Source: an uncultured Prevotellaceae bacterium (GTDB taxonomy: Bacteria > Bacteroidota > Bacteroidia > Bacteroidales > Bacteroidaceae). Taken from it: a stretch of 64,000 nt of DNA. Below are positions 16,801 through 24,929 of this stretch, in pieces. Under the pieces are notes generated by a model. That model searched no databases and was not told the origin of the DNA. It saw only the letters and a list, made by a program, of their open reading frames with translations. How positions within the stretch are numbered: the stretch's first letter is position 1; the number at the start of each line of letters is the position of its first letter. Location: positions 62,001 through 126,000 of the forward strand of contig OMWH01000001.1 in assembly GCA_900314755.1 (NCBI GenBank). Direction: 5' to 3'. Made by a program: the position numbers and the translations under genes.

Positions 16801-17645
16801 AACCATCACGTATTTTGAAAATTGCCGCCTTGGCACTTCCATTGGTTTTGGTTGCTTGCGGCACGAAGAAAAAGGCTGTCGTTGAGACGAAGCCAGTAAC
16901 GCCTGCGACGATGAGTGCGCAGAAGTTCTTACAGAAAGTGAATGACAATGCGCAGTATGCTAAGTTTATTACTTCCAAGGTGAAGTTCTCTGTGGAGGTG
17001 GGTAATCAGCAGCTGACGCTGACCGGAAACCTGAAGATGAAACGTGATGACGTGATACGTCTGCAGCTGATGGCTTTCGGTTTCGTGGAGGCTGGTCGTC
17101 TGGAGTTCACCAAAGACTATGTGCTGATCATGGACCGTATCAACAAACAGTTTATCAAGGCGAACTACAACCAGTTGGACTTCCTGCGTAACAGTGGTCT
17201 GAATTTCTACTCCTTGCAGGCGTTGTTCTGGAATGAGTTGTTCCAGCCTGGCAAGTCGAAAGTTTCTGATGAGCTGTTGAATGCCTATGAGACCGACTTG
17301 ATAGGTGAGGATGCCATCATCTCGATGGAGAACGGGAAACTCTCTTATCGCTGGCTTGCCGACAAGGACGGTGCTTTGATTAAGATGGCGAATATCATGT
17401 ATGAAGATAAGATTCGTGGCAATTACCAGTTGAACTGGGACTATGAGGATTTCCGTGCTACTGGTAAGAAGCAGTTCCCTTATACGCATAAAATCCTGTT
17501 CAATACACCTGACAAGTCTGTCAAGATGGGTATGAATCTCAACTATCTGGGTAATGATGATGAATGGGAGACGCGAACCGAGATTTCTGGTAAGTATCGT
17601 GAAGTAACCGTAGACGAGATTCTTCGTCGTTTTATGGCTCTGTAA
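16797..17645 (+). CDS. DUF4292 lipoprotein
   Basis: A 282-residue lipoprotein with signal and lipobox ALPLVLVAC (Cys21) followed by a Lys-rich stretch. The mature protein matches what I recall of the Bacteroidota DUF4292 family, which has a LolB-like half-barrel fold; family segments include KVKFSVEVGNQQLTLTGNLK, MKRDDVIRLQLMAFGFVEAG and FTKDYVLIMDRINKQFIKAN. It is coupled to the upstream TPR gene by an ATGA overlap and followed 7 bases later by the EnvC-like gene. A role in handling lipids or lipoproteins at the outer membrane is suggested by the fold only. Confidence 0.8.
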   Translation: MKPSRILKIAALALPLVLVACGTKKKAVVETKPVTPATMSAQKFLQKVNDNAQYAKFITSKVKFSVEVGNQQLTLTGNLKMKRDDVIRLQLMAFGFVEAGRLEFTKDYVLIMDRINKQFIKANYNQLDFLRNSGLNFYSLQALFWNELFQPGKSKVSDELLNAYETDLIGEDAIISMENGKLSYRWLADKDGALIKMANIMYEDKIRGNYQLNWDYEDFRATGKKQFPYTHKILFNTPDKSVKMGMNLNYLGNDDEWETRTEISGKYREVTVDEILRRFMAL

Positions 17646-17652
17646 ATAGCGG

Positions 17653-19242
17653 ATGAAGCGAATAGGTGTCATTTTGCTGCTATTGACTTTTGCCTTGAGT
17701 CCGTATGCCCAGCAGCGGCGTACCACTAAGGGCAAGGCTCGAACGACTGTTGTCAAGAAGAAGACGGCTCAGAAGACTACGAAAAAAAAGACGACTTCTA
17801 CCAGGAAGTCGACGGGACAGACCGTCTCTGTGCAGAGTCTGCAGAGCCAGCGTGAGAAGATACAACAGCAAATCAAGGAGCAGGAGCGGAAGTTGCGTTC
17901 TAATGAGCTTGATGTCAAGAAACGGCTTGAGAACCTGATGATTCTCAATACCGAGATAGCCCAAAAACGCCGTACCATAGATACCATTCGCAAAGACCTT
18001 TCCTCTTTGGATGTCGAGATTGAGATGCTCAATACTGACTTGGCTGTTCTGAAGAAAGAGTTGGACGAGTGCAAGCAGAAATATGTGAAATCGATGCGTT
18101 ATATGCATCGTAACCAGTCCCTCCAGAGCAAACTGATGTTCATCTTCAGTGCCAGTAGTTTCACCCAGATGTTCCGCCGCATGCGTTTTATGAGAGAATA
18201 TGCCTCTTATCAGCGTGCACAGGGTGAGGACGTGAAGGTGAAACAGGCAGAGGTCAATGCCAAGCAAGTAGAGCTCCTCGCTGCCCGTGACAACAAGCAT
18301 CAGTTGTTGAAACGGGGTGAGAGTGAACGTCGTTCATTAGAAGGAAAACAGACAGAGCAGAAGAATGTTGTTTCTGGCTTGCAGAAACAGCAGAAACAGA
18401 TCCAGAATGTCATCGCCCAGCAGAAAAAGAAAGATGCGGCACTCAATGCACAGATTGACCGCTTGATTGCCGAGGAGGTGGCTCGTCAGAAAGCCCGTGC
18501 CGCCGCAGAGGCGAAGAGAAAGGCTGCAGCGGAAGCTGCCAAGAAGCGGGCTGAGGAGTTGGCTAAAAAGAAAGCTGCCGCAGAGGCTGCTGCCCGGGAG
18601 AATGCCCGTCGTATCGCTGAGGCAAAGGCTCGTGAGGAGAAAGCAAAGGCGGAGGCTCGTGCTGCCCGTAGTAGGAAAGCCCGTGAGGCGGCGGAGCGAC
18701 AGGCTCGTGAGGCTGAGGCTGCCCGTCTTGCCGCAGAGCGTCGTGCGGAGTCTGAGGCACGTGAGCATGCAAAGGAGGTCGCTGAGGCAAAGAAGAACAC
18801 CGAGACGCTCAATTATTCGATATCGTCAGAAGACCGTCGTCTCAGCGGTAACTTTGAAAGCAACCGCGGACGTTTGCCAATGCCGATCACGGGTCCGTAC
18901 CGTATCGTGAGCCATTTCGGTCAGTATAACGTGGAGGGACTGCATAATGTCACCCTTGACAACAAAGGTATCAATATCAAGGGACAGTCTGGTGCCCAGG
19001 CTCGTTCTATCTTTGATGGTGAGGTCAGTGCGGTATTCAGTTTCGGAGGTACCATGGTGGTGATGGTTCGCCATGGCAGTTATATCTCTGTCTACTGTAA
19101 TCTTGCCTCTGTCAATGTACATCGTGGTCAGAAGGTCAGCACCCGCCAGGCGTTAGGACGGGTAGGACAGGACGATATCCTCCAGTTCCAGTTACGCAGG
19201 GAGACAGCGAAGCTGAATCCCGAGTCGTGGCTAGGAAGATAA
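17653..19242 (+). CDS. EnvC-like coiled-coil protein with degenerate LytM (M23) domain
   Basis: A 529-residue exported protein: signal peptide (residues 1-20), a basic Thr/Lys/Arg tract (about 21-55), long coiled coils (about 60-270), an Ala/Arg/Lys/Glu-rich helix (about 275-385) and a C-terminal LytM/M23 domain (about 405-529). The expected zinc ligands are missing: the HxxxD site reads LDNKGINIKG and the HxH site reads LQFQLRRE. This matches EnvC, which activates periplasmic amidases for daughter-cell separation without being an enzyme. The basic N-terminal tract is unusual. Third gene of the TPR-lipoprotein-EnvC set. Confidence 0.87.
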   Translation: MKRIGVILLLLTFALSPYAQQRRTTKGKARTTVVKKKTAQKTTKKKTTSTRKSTGQTVSVQSLQSQREKIQQQIKEQERKLRSNELDVKKRLENLMILNTEIAQKRRTIDTIRKDLSSLDVEIEMLNTDLAVLKKELDECKQKYVKSMRYMHRNQSLQSKLMFIFSASSFTQMFRRMRFMREYASYQRAQGEDVKVKQAEVNAKQVELLAARDNKHQLLKRGESERRSLEGKQTEQKNVVSGLQKQQKQIQNVIAQQKKKDAALNAQIDRLIAEEVARQKARAAAEAKRKAAAEAAKKRAEELAKKKAAAEAAARENARRIAEAKAREEKAKAEARAARSRKAREAAERQAREAEAARLAAERRAESEAREHAKEVAEAKKNTETLNYSISSEDRRLSGNFESNRGRLPMPITGPYRIVSHFGQYNVEGLHNVTLDNKGINIKGQSGAQARSIFDGEVSAVFSFGGTMVVMVRHGSYISVYCNLASVNVHRGQKVSTRQALGRVGQDDILQFQLRRETAKLNPESWLGR

Positions 19243-19255
19243 GGTGCTGCGCACC

Positions 19256-19369
19256 AAATGAGGAATGAGAAATGAAAGAAATGAGAAATTAGAAATGTTT
19301 AAATGAGAAATGGGAGGGTGACTTCGTTTTGCTTGTCGATAAATAATCATTCCTTTCATTTCTCATTTA
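19256..19369. repeat. inverted pair of ATGAGAAATG arrays between converging genes
   Basis: Bases 19256-19314 carry repeated AAATGAGAAATG-like units and 19348-19369 carry the complementary CATTTCTCATTT units, so the transcript can fold back on itself. The pair sits between the converging EnvC-like and M20 genes and could act as a two-way terminator. The right arm encodes the last residues of the M20 protein. The interior contains GTGACTTCGTTTTGCTTGTC, similar to the interior of the pair at 24034-24245. A small GGTGC tgc GCACC hairpin lies at 19243-19255. Confidence 0.7.
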
Positions 19370-20412
19370 ATCAGTTTCACATACTTGTTGATTGCCTGAT
19401 GAATTTCGTCAATTTTGACGAATTCATCGGCAGAATGGCTGCGGCTCGACTCCCCTGGTCCCAGTTTGAAAGAGGGGAAGGGCATCAAAGCCTGGTCCGA
19501 GAGGGTGGGTGAACCGAAGGGCTTCATCCTCATCTTTTTGCATTTCCTGATGAGCGGGTGGTCTTCTGGGATGGATGACGAGTGCAGACGGAAGGAGCGT
19601 GCTTTCAACTCACTCTTCATATGCTTTTGCAAGAAAGCAAAGAGATACTCGTTCTGGTAGTATTCGTTGGTGCGGACATCAATGACAAACTCCACCCTGT
19701 CAGGAATGACGTTATGCTGTGTACCCGCATGGATCACGGTGACCGTCGCCTTCGTCTCCCCCAGCAATGGACTCACCTTGCGGAACTTATACTCACGCAA
19801 CCACCGCAGGTCGTCCAGTGCCTCGTAGATGGCATTTACACCCTCGTTACGGGCAGCATGACCGCTCTTCCCATGCGCAATACCGTCAATGACCATCAGT
19901 CCTTTTTCAGCGATGGCAGGCTGCATCCCCGTCGGCTCGCCCACGATGGCGGCATCAATCACAGGCAGGTGGGGGAGTACGGCAGAGAAACCGTTCTGAC
20001 CGCTCACCTCCTCCTCACAGGAGGCGACATAAATGAGATTATATGGAAGATTTTTCTCCTCAGACAGGATGCGGTATGCCTGCAACAGACTGACCAGTCC
20101 GCCACCGCAGTCGTTACTGCCCAGTCCGTAGAGCTTACCGTCTTCGATGGTTGGTGTAAACGGGTCACGTGTCCATGTCGCCACAGGTTTCACCGTGTCG
20201 ATGTGTGCGTTCAGCAACAAAGTGGGTTTCTTCTTACTGAGTCGTTTCGCCACCATCAGGTTGTTGCCGATACGCTTACAGGGGAGTCCCCACGTCTTAA
20301 TTTGCTGTTGTAGGATGTCCGCAGCAGCCTTCTCGTCCCTGCTGACAGAGGGGGTACTGATGAGCCTGCTCAGCAGTTCCACCGCTTCGTTTGTATATTT
20401 CTTGTATGCCAT
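19363..20412 (-). CDS. argE: M20 family deacylase (ArgE/DapE type), probable acyl-citrulline/ornithine deacylase
   Basis: A 349-residue zinc amidohydrolase. Metal-binding segments are visible: LLLNAHIDTVKP (His70, Asp72), GSNDCGGGLVSLL (Asp101), ASCEEEVSG (about 131-139) and VGEPTGMQPA. The gene is most like acetylornithine deacetylase ArgE. In Bacteroidota arginine synthesis uses acylated (N-acetyl or N-succinyl) citrulline, so the true substrate may be an N-acyl-citrulline; DapE is a less likely alternative. It stands alone on the minus strand. A TATCTTTG -7 box ends 8 bases before the ATG, so its leader is very short. Confidence 0.8.
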   Translation of the reverse strand: MAYKKYTNEAVELLSRLISTPSVSRDEKAAADILQQQIKTWGLPCKRIGNNLMVAKRLSKKKPTLLLNAHIDTVKPVATWTRDPFTPTIEDGKLYGLGSNDCGGGLVSLLQAYRILSEEKNLPYNLIYVASCEEEVSGQNGFSAVLPHLPVIDAAIVGEPTGMQPAIAEKGLMVIDGIAHGKSGHAARNEGVNAIYEALDDLRWLREYKFRKVSPLLGETKATVTVIHAGTQHNVIPDRVEFVIDVRTNEYYQNEYLFAFLQKHMKSELKARSFRLHSSSIPEDHPLIRKCKKMRMKPFGSPTLSDQALMPFPSFKLGPGESSRSHSADEFVKIDEIHQAINKYVKLIK

Positions 20413-20420
20413 ATCTTCTG

Positions 20421-20428
20421 CAAAGATA
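20421..20428 (-). promoter_or_regulatory. -7 box (TATCTTTG) of the M20 deacylase gene
   Basis: TATCTTTG on the minus strand, then CAGAAGAT and the ATG. The predicted start of transcription is only 1-3 bases before the start codon. Confidence 0.55.
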
Positions 20429-20450
20429 CAAAAAATAATGATACCTCTCT

Positions 20451-20510
20451 CTCATTTTTTCATTTCTTCATTTAAATTTCTCATTTCTCATTTCTCATTT
20501 CTCATTTAAT
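20451..20510. repeat. CATTTCTCATTT repeat array before the acyl-CoA ligase gene
   Basis: About 60 bases of repeated (C)ATTTCTC units, same family as the arrays at 19.3 and 22.8 kb. It lies directly upstream of the ligase promoter and between two divergent genes. Confidence 0.75.
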
Positions 20511-20514
20511 TTAG

Positions 20515-20522
20515 TATCTTTG
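20515..20522 (+). promoter_or_regulatory. -7 box (TATCTTTG) of the acyl-CoA ligase gene
   Basis: A perfect TAnnTTTG match followed by CACC; predicted leader about 17 bases. The -33 position falls within the CATTTCTC array, so the repeat provides the upstream promoter sequence. Confidence 0.6.
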
Positions 20523-20545
20523 CACCTAATTAATAATATAGGCTT

Positions 20546-22354
20546 ATGCAGATAAACAGTCATATGTCGGTGTTGATACACGACTTAGCCGCTCGTTATG
20601 GCGACCGTGAGATGCTGATCTATCAGGATTTCGGAGGCAAGGAATGGAAGTCGTTGTCATGGAATCAGGTGTCTCAGACCGTTAAGCAGGTCAGCAACGC
20701 CCTGTTGAACTTAGGGGTGAAGGTGCAGGAGAACATTGGTATCTTCTCGCAGAACTCCGTGCAGTATCTGGAGTGTGACTTCGGAGCATGGGGTGTCCGT
20801 GCTGTCACTATTCCTTTCTATGCTACCAGTTCCGAGCAGCAGATCCAGTTCATGATCAACGATGCGAAGGTGCGTTTCCTCTTCGTCGGTGAGCAGGAGC
20901 AGTACGACCGTGCCCGTCGGGTGGTATCCCTCTGTCCGACTTTGGAGCGTATCATTGTCTTCGACCCCCTGGTGCGTATCTCCTCTCATGACCCCAATGC
21001 CATCTATTTCACTGACTTCCTGAAGATGGGCGAGAACCTGCCCCGTCAGACTGAGGTGGAGGTACGTCAGAAAGAGGCTTCTTTCGATGATATCGCCAAT
21101 ATCCTCTATACCAGTGGTACCACGGGAGACTCCAAGGGTGTCATCCTGCCACACTCGATGTTCCATGCCGCTTTCGAGGCAAACAACAAGTGTGTGCCGG
21201 TGAATGAGCACGACCGTGTGATGAACTTCCTCCCCTATACCCATATCTTTGAGCGTGGATGGGCACTCCTCTCCCTGACGAAGGGTGCCACGATGATTGT
21301 GAACACCCATCCGCAGGAGGTGCAGCAGTCGATGCGTGAGACGCATCCCACCTGTATGTCCTCTGTTCCCCGTTTCTGGGAGAAGGTGTATATGGGTGTC
21401 ATGGATAAGATTGACCATTCCAGCACCATGCAGCGTAAGCTCTTCATGCATGCGCTGAAAGTCGGTCGCAAGCATAATATCGAGTATCTGAGCCTGGGTA
21501 AGAAACCACCGATGGCACTCCATCTGGAGTATGAGATGCTCAACCGCACCGTCTTCTCACTGGTGCGTAAGGAACTGGGCTTGGAGAATGCTCATTTCTT
21601 CCCCACGGCAGGTGCGGCAGTGAGTGCGCATGTGGAGGAATTCGTCCATTCCATCGGTATTAATATGATTGTAGGCTATGGCTTGACAGAGTCTCTTGCC
21701 ACCGTCTCCTGCGACCACTTAGGTGAGCCCTATACCGTCGGTTCCGTCGGTCAGCCCATCGAGGGGATAGATATCAAGATCAGTGAGGAGGGTGAGATCC
21801 TCCTGAAGGGTCCGACAATCACCCCGGGTTACTATAACCGTGAGGACCTCACGAAGGCAGCGTTTACCGAGGACGGTTATTTCAAGACCGGTGATGCCGG
21901 TTATATGAAGGATGGTGAGCTGTTCCTCAAGGAGCGTATCAAAGACCTCTTCAAGACCAGCAATGGCAAGTATATTGCTCCGCAGATGATAGAGTCGAAA
22001 CTCCTTGTCGACAAATATATCGACCAACTCGCAGTCATCGCCGACCAGCGTAAGTTCGTCTCTGCCCTCATCATTCCTGTCTATCCGCTCCTGGAGGAGT
22101 ATGCCCGTGAGCATAACATCGCATTTGAGACACGTGAGCAGCTCTGTGCCGACCCACAGATCTATGAGATGATGAAGGAGCGTATCGACACTCTCCAGCA
22201 GCAACTCGCTCATTACGAGCAAGTCAAGCGTTTCACGTTGCTCCCCCACCATCTGTCGATGGAGAAAGGTGAGCTGACCAATACCCTCAAGATCCGCCGC
22301 CGGGTACTTTATGAGAACTATAAGGAACAAATCGACAAAATGTATGTCGATTAG
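20546..22354 (+). CDS. long-chain fatty acid--CoA ligase (AMP-forming)
   Basis: This enzyme activates fatty acids to acyl-CoA through an acyl-adenylate. The 602-residue protein has the AMP-binding P-loop ILYTSGTTGDSKGVILPHS (about 186-204), FLPYTHIFERGW (about 229-240), a GYGLTESLATVS block (about 380-391), YFKTGDAGYMKDGELFLKER with the adenylate-binding Asp (about 448-467) and the C-terminal SNGKYIAPQMIES. It is the FAA1-like long form found in Bacteroidota. It appears monocistronic. Exact chain-length preference cannot be read from sequence. Confidence 0.9.
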   Translation: MQINSHMSVLIHDLAARYGDREMLIYQDFGGKEWKSLSWNQVSQTVKQVSNALLNLGVKVQENIGIFSQNSVQYLECDFGAWGVRAVTIPFYATSSEQQIQFMINDAKVRFLFVGEQEQYDRARRVVSLCPTLERIIVFDPLVRISSHDPNAIYFTDFLKMGENLPRQTEVEVRQKEASFDDIANILYTSGTTGDSKGVILPHSMFHAAFEANNKCVPVNEHDRVMNFLPYTHIFERGWALLSLTKGATMIVNTHPQEVQQSMRETHPTCMSSVPRFWEKVYMGVMDKIDHSSTMQRKLFMHALKVGRKHNIEYLSLGKKPPMALHLEYEMLNRTVFSLVRKELGLENAHFFPTAGAAVSAHVEEFVHSIGINMIVGYGLTESLATVSCDHLGEPYTVGSVGQPIEGIDIKISEEGEILLKGPTITPGYYNREDLTKAAFTEDGYFKTGDAGYMKDGELFLKERIKDLFKTSNGKYIAPQMIESKLLVDKYIDQLAVIADQRKFVSALIIPVYPLLEEYAREHNIAFETREQLCADPQIYEMMKERIDTLQQQLAHYEQVKRFTLLPHHLSMEKGELTNTLKIRRRVLYENYKEQIDKMYVD

Positions 22355-22355
22355 T

Positions 22356-22422
22356 TCCAAATGAGAAATGAGGAATGAGGAATGAGAAATGTAAATGAAG
22401 AAATGGTGAAATGTAAATGAGG
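22356..22422. repeat. ATGAGAAATG array, left arm flanking the four-helix gene
   Basis: Begins with CCAAATGAGAAATGAGG just after the ligase stop and continues to the start of the four-helix gene. It faces the complementary array at 22842-22900, so the gene between lies inside an inverted pair. Confidence 0.75.
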
Positions 22423-22424
22423 CT

Positions 22425-22808
22425 ATGAGTAAGTCGCAAGAAAATATTATTATTTCCAAGACTGAGGATTTCGCCGATAGGATAACCAAGATGTACCGGT
22501 ACCTTTCAGAGAAACGTCAGGGGGATAAAGATATGCTCAAGCAGATTATTCGTAGTGGGACGAGTATCGGCGCTAATGTCTCCGAAGGTCAGTTCGCGCA
22601 GACGAAACCTGATTTCTTGACAAAGATGACGATAGCACTGAAAGAAGCCAATGAAACACGGTTCTGGTTGAAAAGACTATATGCCTATGGCTCCTTGACT
22701 CAAAAAGAATTTGACTCTATTATACGAGATAGTGAAGAGATTATAAGTATATTAACAATAATAACAAGAACAACCCGAGAGAATTTGAAAAATGATGGAG
22801 TAAGATAA
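22425..22808 (+). CDS. four-helix-bundle protein (S23/IVS family)
   Basis: A 127-residue all-helical protein with the SGTSIGANVSEG signature (about residues 45-56) of the four-helix-bundle family first found in 23S rRNA intervening sequences and related to the Avd accessory proteins of diversity-generating retroelements. No reverse transcriptase, variable repeat or rRNA is nearby, so neither role can be assigned. The gene is enclosed by inverted ATGAGAAATG arrays, which may mean it arrived as a unit. Family members are common as stand-alone genes in Bacteroidota; function unknown. Confidence 0.85.
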   Translation: MSKSQENIIISKTEDFADRITKMYRYLSEKRQGDKDMLKQIIRSGTSIGANVSEGQFAQTKPDFLTKMTIALKEANETRFWLKRLYAYGSLTQKEFDSIIRDSEEIISILTIITRTTRENLKNDGVR

Positions 22809-22841
22809 TGTGTCATGATTGGAGTATGAAAGGGACATGGA

Positions 22842-22900
22842 TTCATTTCATCATTTCTTCATTTACATTTCTCATTCCTCATTTCTCATTTCTCATTTAA
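22842..22900. repeat. CATTTCTCATTT array, right arm flanking the four-helix gene
   Basis: Facing partner of 22356-22422. It ends 7 bases before the prfB start codon at 22908, so folding with the left arm could influence prfB translation. Confidence 0.75.
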
Positions 22901-22907
22901 AAAGAAT

Positions 22908-24029
22908 ATGATTACAGCCGACCAATTAAAAGAAGTTCTTGACAGGACGGAAAAATTGCACCGTTACTTGAAGATAGACGAGAAGAAGATGGAGTACGAG
23001 GAGGAAGAGCTTCGTACACAGGCTCCCGACTTCTGGGAGGACCAGAAGCGTGCAGAGGCACAGATGAAGAAGGTGAAGGGCATCAAACGATGGATTGACG
23101 ACTATACCGCCGTACGTAATGCTGCCGACGAGCTGCAACTCGCCTTCGACTTCTATAAAGAGGAGATGGTGACGGAAGAGGAGGTCGACCACGACTACCA
23201 GGTGGTACTTGATCTCCTGGAAAAGCTGGAGTTAAGAAATATGCTCCGCCAGAAGGAGGACCCGATGGAGTGTGTCCTCAAGATCAACTCCGGTGCCGGC
23301 GGTACCGAAGCACAGGACTGGGCGGAGATGCTCATGCGTATGTATCAGCGGTGGGCAGAGGCTCATGGCTATAAGGTGAGCATCTCCAACCTGCAGGACG
23401 GTGACGAGGCTGGTATCAAGAGTGTCACCATGCAGATAGAGGGTGGTGAGTATGCGTATGGCTACCTGAAGTCGGAGAATGGTGTGCACCGTCTGGTGCG
23501 TGTCAGTCCATATAACGCACAGGGCAAGCGTATGACATCCTTTGCCTCCGTTTTCGTCAGCCCGTTGGTCGACGACACCATCGAGGTATATGTCGACCCC
23601 GCAAAACTGTCGTGGGACACGTTCCGCTCCAGTGGTGCCGGTGGGCAGAATGTCAACAAGGTGGAGTCGGGTGTCCGTCTGCGCTATTGGTATACCGACC
23701 CGGACACGGGTGAGGAAGAGGAGATTCTCATTGAGAATACAGAGACGCGCGACCAGCCGAAGAACAAGGAGCGTGCCATGGCGTTGCTCCGCTCCCAGCT
23801 CTACGACCGTGCCATGAAGAAGCGTCTGGAGGCGCAGGCGAAGATAGAGGCGGGTAAGAAGAAGATAGAGTGGGGCTCGCAGATCCGCTCGTATGTCTTC
23901 GACGACCGTCGGGTGAAAGACCACCGCACGAACTACCAGACCTCCGATGTCGATGGTGTGATGGATGGAAAAATCGACGATTTCATCAAGGCATACCTGA
24001 TGGAATTTCCCTCGTCTGGCGACGAGTGA
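22908..24029 (+). CDS. prfB: peptide chain release factor 2
   Basis: RF2 ends translation at UGA and UAA. The 373-residue protein has the GGQ peptidyl-tRNA hydrolysis loop at 245-247 in SSGAGGQNVNKVESGVRL and the HRLVRVSPYNAQGKRMTSF segment, where the codon-recognition tripeptide is SPY (200-202) instead of the SPF of E. coli. The rest of the switch region is that of RF2, not the PxT of RF1. The gene is one open frame from ATG, so the programmed +1 frameshift used in many bacteria to regulate prfB is absent. Confidence 0.95.
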   Translation: MITADQLKEVLDRTEKLHRYLKIDEKKMEYEEEELRTQAPDFWEDQKRAEAQMKKVKGIKRWIDDYTAVRNAADELQLAFDFYKEEMVTEEEVDHDYQVVLDLLEKLELRNMLRQKEDPMECVLKINSGAGGTEAQDWAEMLMRMYQRWAEAHGYKVSISNLQDGDEAGIKSVTMQIEGGEYAYGYLKSENGVHRLVRVSPYNAQGKRMTSFASVFVSPLVDDTIEVYVDPAKLSWDTFRSSGAGGQNVNKVESGVRLRYWYTDPDTGEEEEILIENTETRDQPKNKERAMALLRSQLYDRAMKKRLEAQAKIEAGKKKIEWGSQIRSYVFDDRRVKDHRTNYQTSDVDGVMDGKIDDFIKAYLMEFPSSGDE

Positions 24030-24033
24030 GATT

Positions 24034-24245
24034 CCAAATGAGAAATGAAAGAAATGAAAAATGTAAATGTAAAAATGAAGGAATGACGGGCGACTTTACT
24101 GCGCTTGTCACAGACATTTAGGCGATGAAGGTAATAAATTTAAAATATAAATAACCACGAGGTGTGGGAGGTCGGGGAATGAGAATGCATTTCTACATTT
24201 TATCATTTGCATTTCTCATTTCTTTCATTTCTCACTTCTCATTTA
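24034..24245. repeat. inverted pair of ATGAGAAATG arrays after prfB
   Basis: Left arm 24034-24086 (CCAAATGAGAAATGAAAG...) and right arm 24187-24245 (CATTTCTCATTTC...) enclose about 100 bases without a gene. The interior begins GCGACTTTACTGCGCTTGTC at about 24090, resembling the interior of the 19256-19369 pair. The matching edges and interior suggest copies of one small non-coding element. The right arm ends 13 bases before the 47-residue protein gene. Confidence 0.7.
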
Positions 24246-24258
24246 AAAAGTCACTATT

Positions 24259-24402
24259 ATGAGCAAGAAACATTTAGCAAAGCGTGAGGCTTACGCAAAG
24301 AAACAGGAAACGAAAGGTAAGAACCTGATTATGTGGATCATCTGCGGACTGATCGCACTGGGTCTGATCTATGCCATCACAACGAGCTTGTCAATGGCGT
24401 AA
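24259..24402 (+). CDS. 47-residue single-pass membrane protein
   Basis: A short gene encoding a basic N-terminus (MSKKHLAKREAYAKKQETKG) and one transmembrane helix (about residues 23-42, LIMWIICGLIALGLIYAI). Its TAA shares its last base with the ATG of the CYTH gene, so the two are translationally coupled. Small basic membrane proteins next to housekeeping genes are common in Bacteroidota; I do not recognise the family. Coupling and the strong charge/helix pattern make it likely to be real. Confidence 0.75.
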   Translation: MSKKHLAKREAYAKKQETKGKNLIMWIICGLIALGLIYAITTSLSMA

Positions 24403-24878
24403 TGGCACTGGAGATTGAACGTAAATTCCTGGTACTGAATGACTCCTACAAACAGGAGTCATTCAGTCATAGCCACATCCAACAGGGGTATATCACCAGC
24501 GAACGGGGACGCACCGTGCGTGTCCGCATCCGTGACGAGCGTGCCTACCTCACCATCAAGGGTCCCAGCATGGATGGAGGACTCTCCCGTGATGAGTTTG
24601 AGTATGAGATTCCCTTGGAAGATGGTAAGAAACTCCTGCTTTTATGTGAACCGGGTATCATCGACAAGAACAGGTGGCTCGTGAAATATGACGATCACAC
24701 CTTTGAAATCGATGAGTTTTTTGGTGAGAATGCGGGTCTCGTGATGGCAGAAATAGAACTTTCGTCGGTTGATGAAAGTGTAAAAATGCCCGATTTTATC
24801 GGGAAAGAAGTGACTGGTGACCGTCGTTTTTACAACAGTCAGTTGCGTAAGAATCCTTATCAGCTTTGGGGTAAATAA
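24402..24878 (+). CDS. CYTH domain protein (probable inorganic triphosphatase)
   Basis: A 158-residue CYTH protein. The start is set at MALEIERKFLV because the CYTH signature ExExK (EIERK, residues 4-8) must lie at the N-terminus; the longer frame from 24333 runs antiphase through the preceding small gene. Further family features are RVRIRDERAYLTIKGPS (about 42-58), the EYEIPLEDGKKLL block and WLVKYDDHTFEIDEFFGEN. CYTH proteins form a tunnel-fold that binds triphosphates; bacterial members of this size are mostly triphosphatases, some adenylate cyclases. No Shine-Dalgarno is evident; translation should follow from the overlapping upstream gene. Confidence 0.88.
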   Translation: MALEIERKFLVLNDSYKQESFSHSHIQQGYITSERGRTVRVRIRDERAYLTIKGPSMDGGLSRDEFEYEIPLEDGKKLLLLCEPGIIDKNRWLVKYDDHTFEIDEFFGENAGLVMAEIELSSVDESVKMPDFIGKEVTGDRRFYNSQLRKNPYQLWGK

Positions 24879-24929
24879 TAAGACCTCATAGGTGTTCCCC
24901 ATGAGTCACAAAAGGAAAGCACGTAAAGT

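Noticed and set aside
18467-18910. Arg-rich open frame overlapping the EnvC-like gene
   Set aside because: It is the out-of-frame reading of the Ala/Arg/Lys/Glu repeat helix of the EnvC-like protein.
22425-22808. Accessory protein (Avd) of a diversity-generating retroelement
   Set aside because: No reverse transcriptase, template repeat or variable target gene is found in the window.
22908-23000. Programmed +1 frameshift in prfB
   Set aside because: The gene is a single frame from its ATG and no in-frame UGA or CUUUGA slippery site was seen near codon 25.
24333-24401. Longer N-terminus for the CYTH protein
   Set aside because: The extra 23 residues are read out of frame through the coupled 47-residue gene and would place the ExExK motif too far from the N-terminus.
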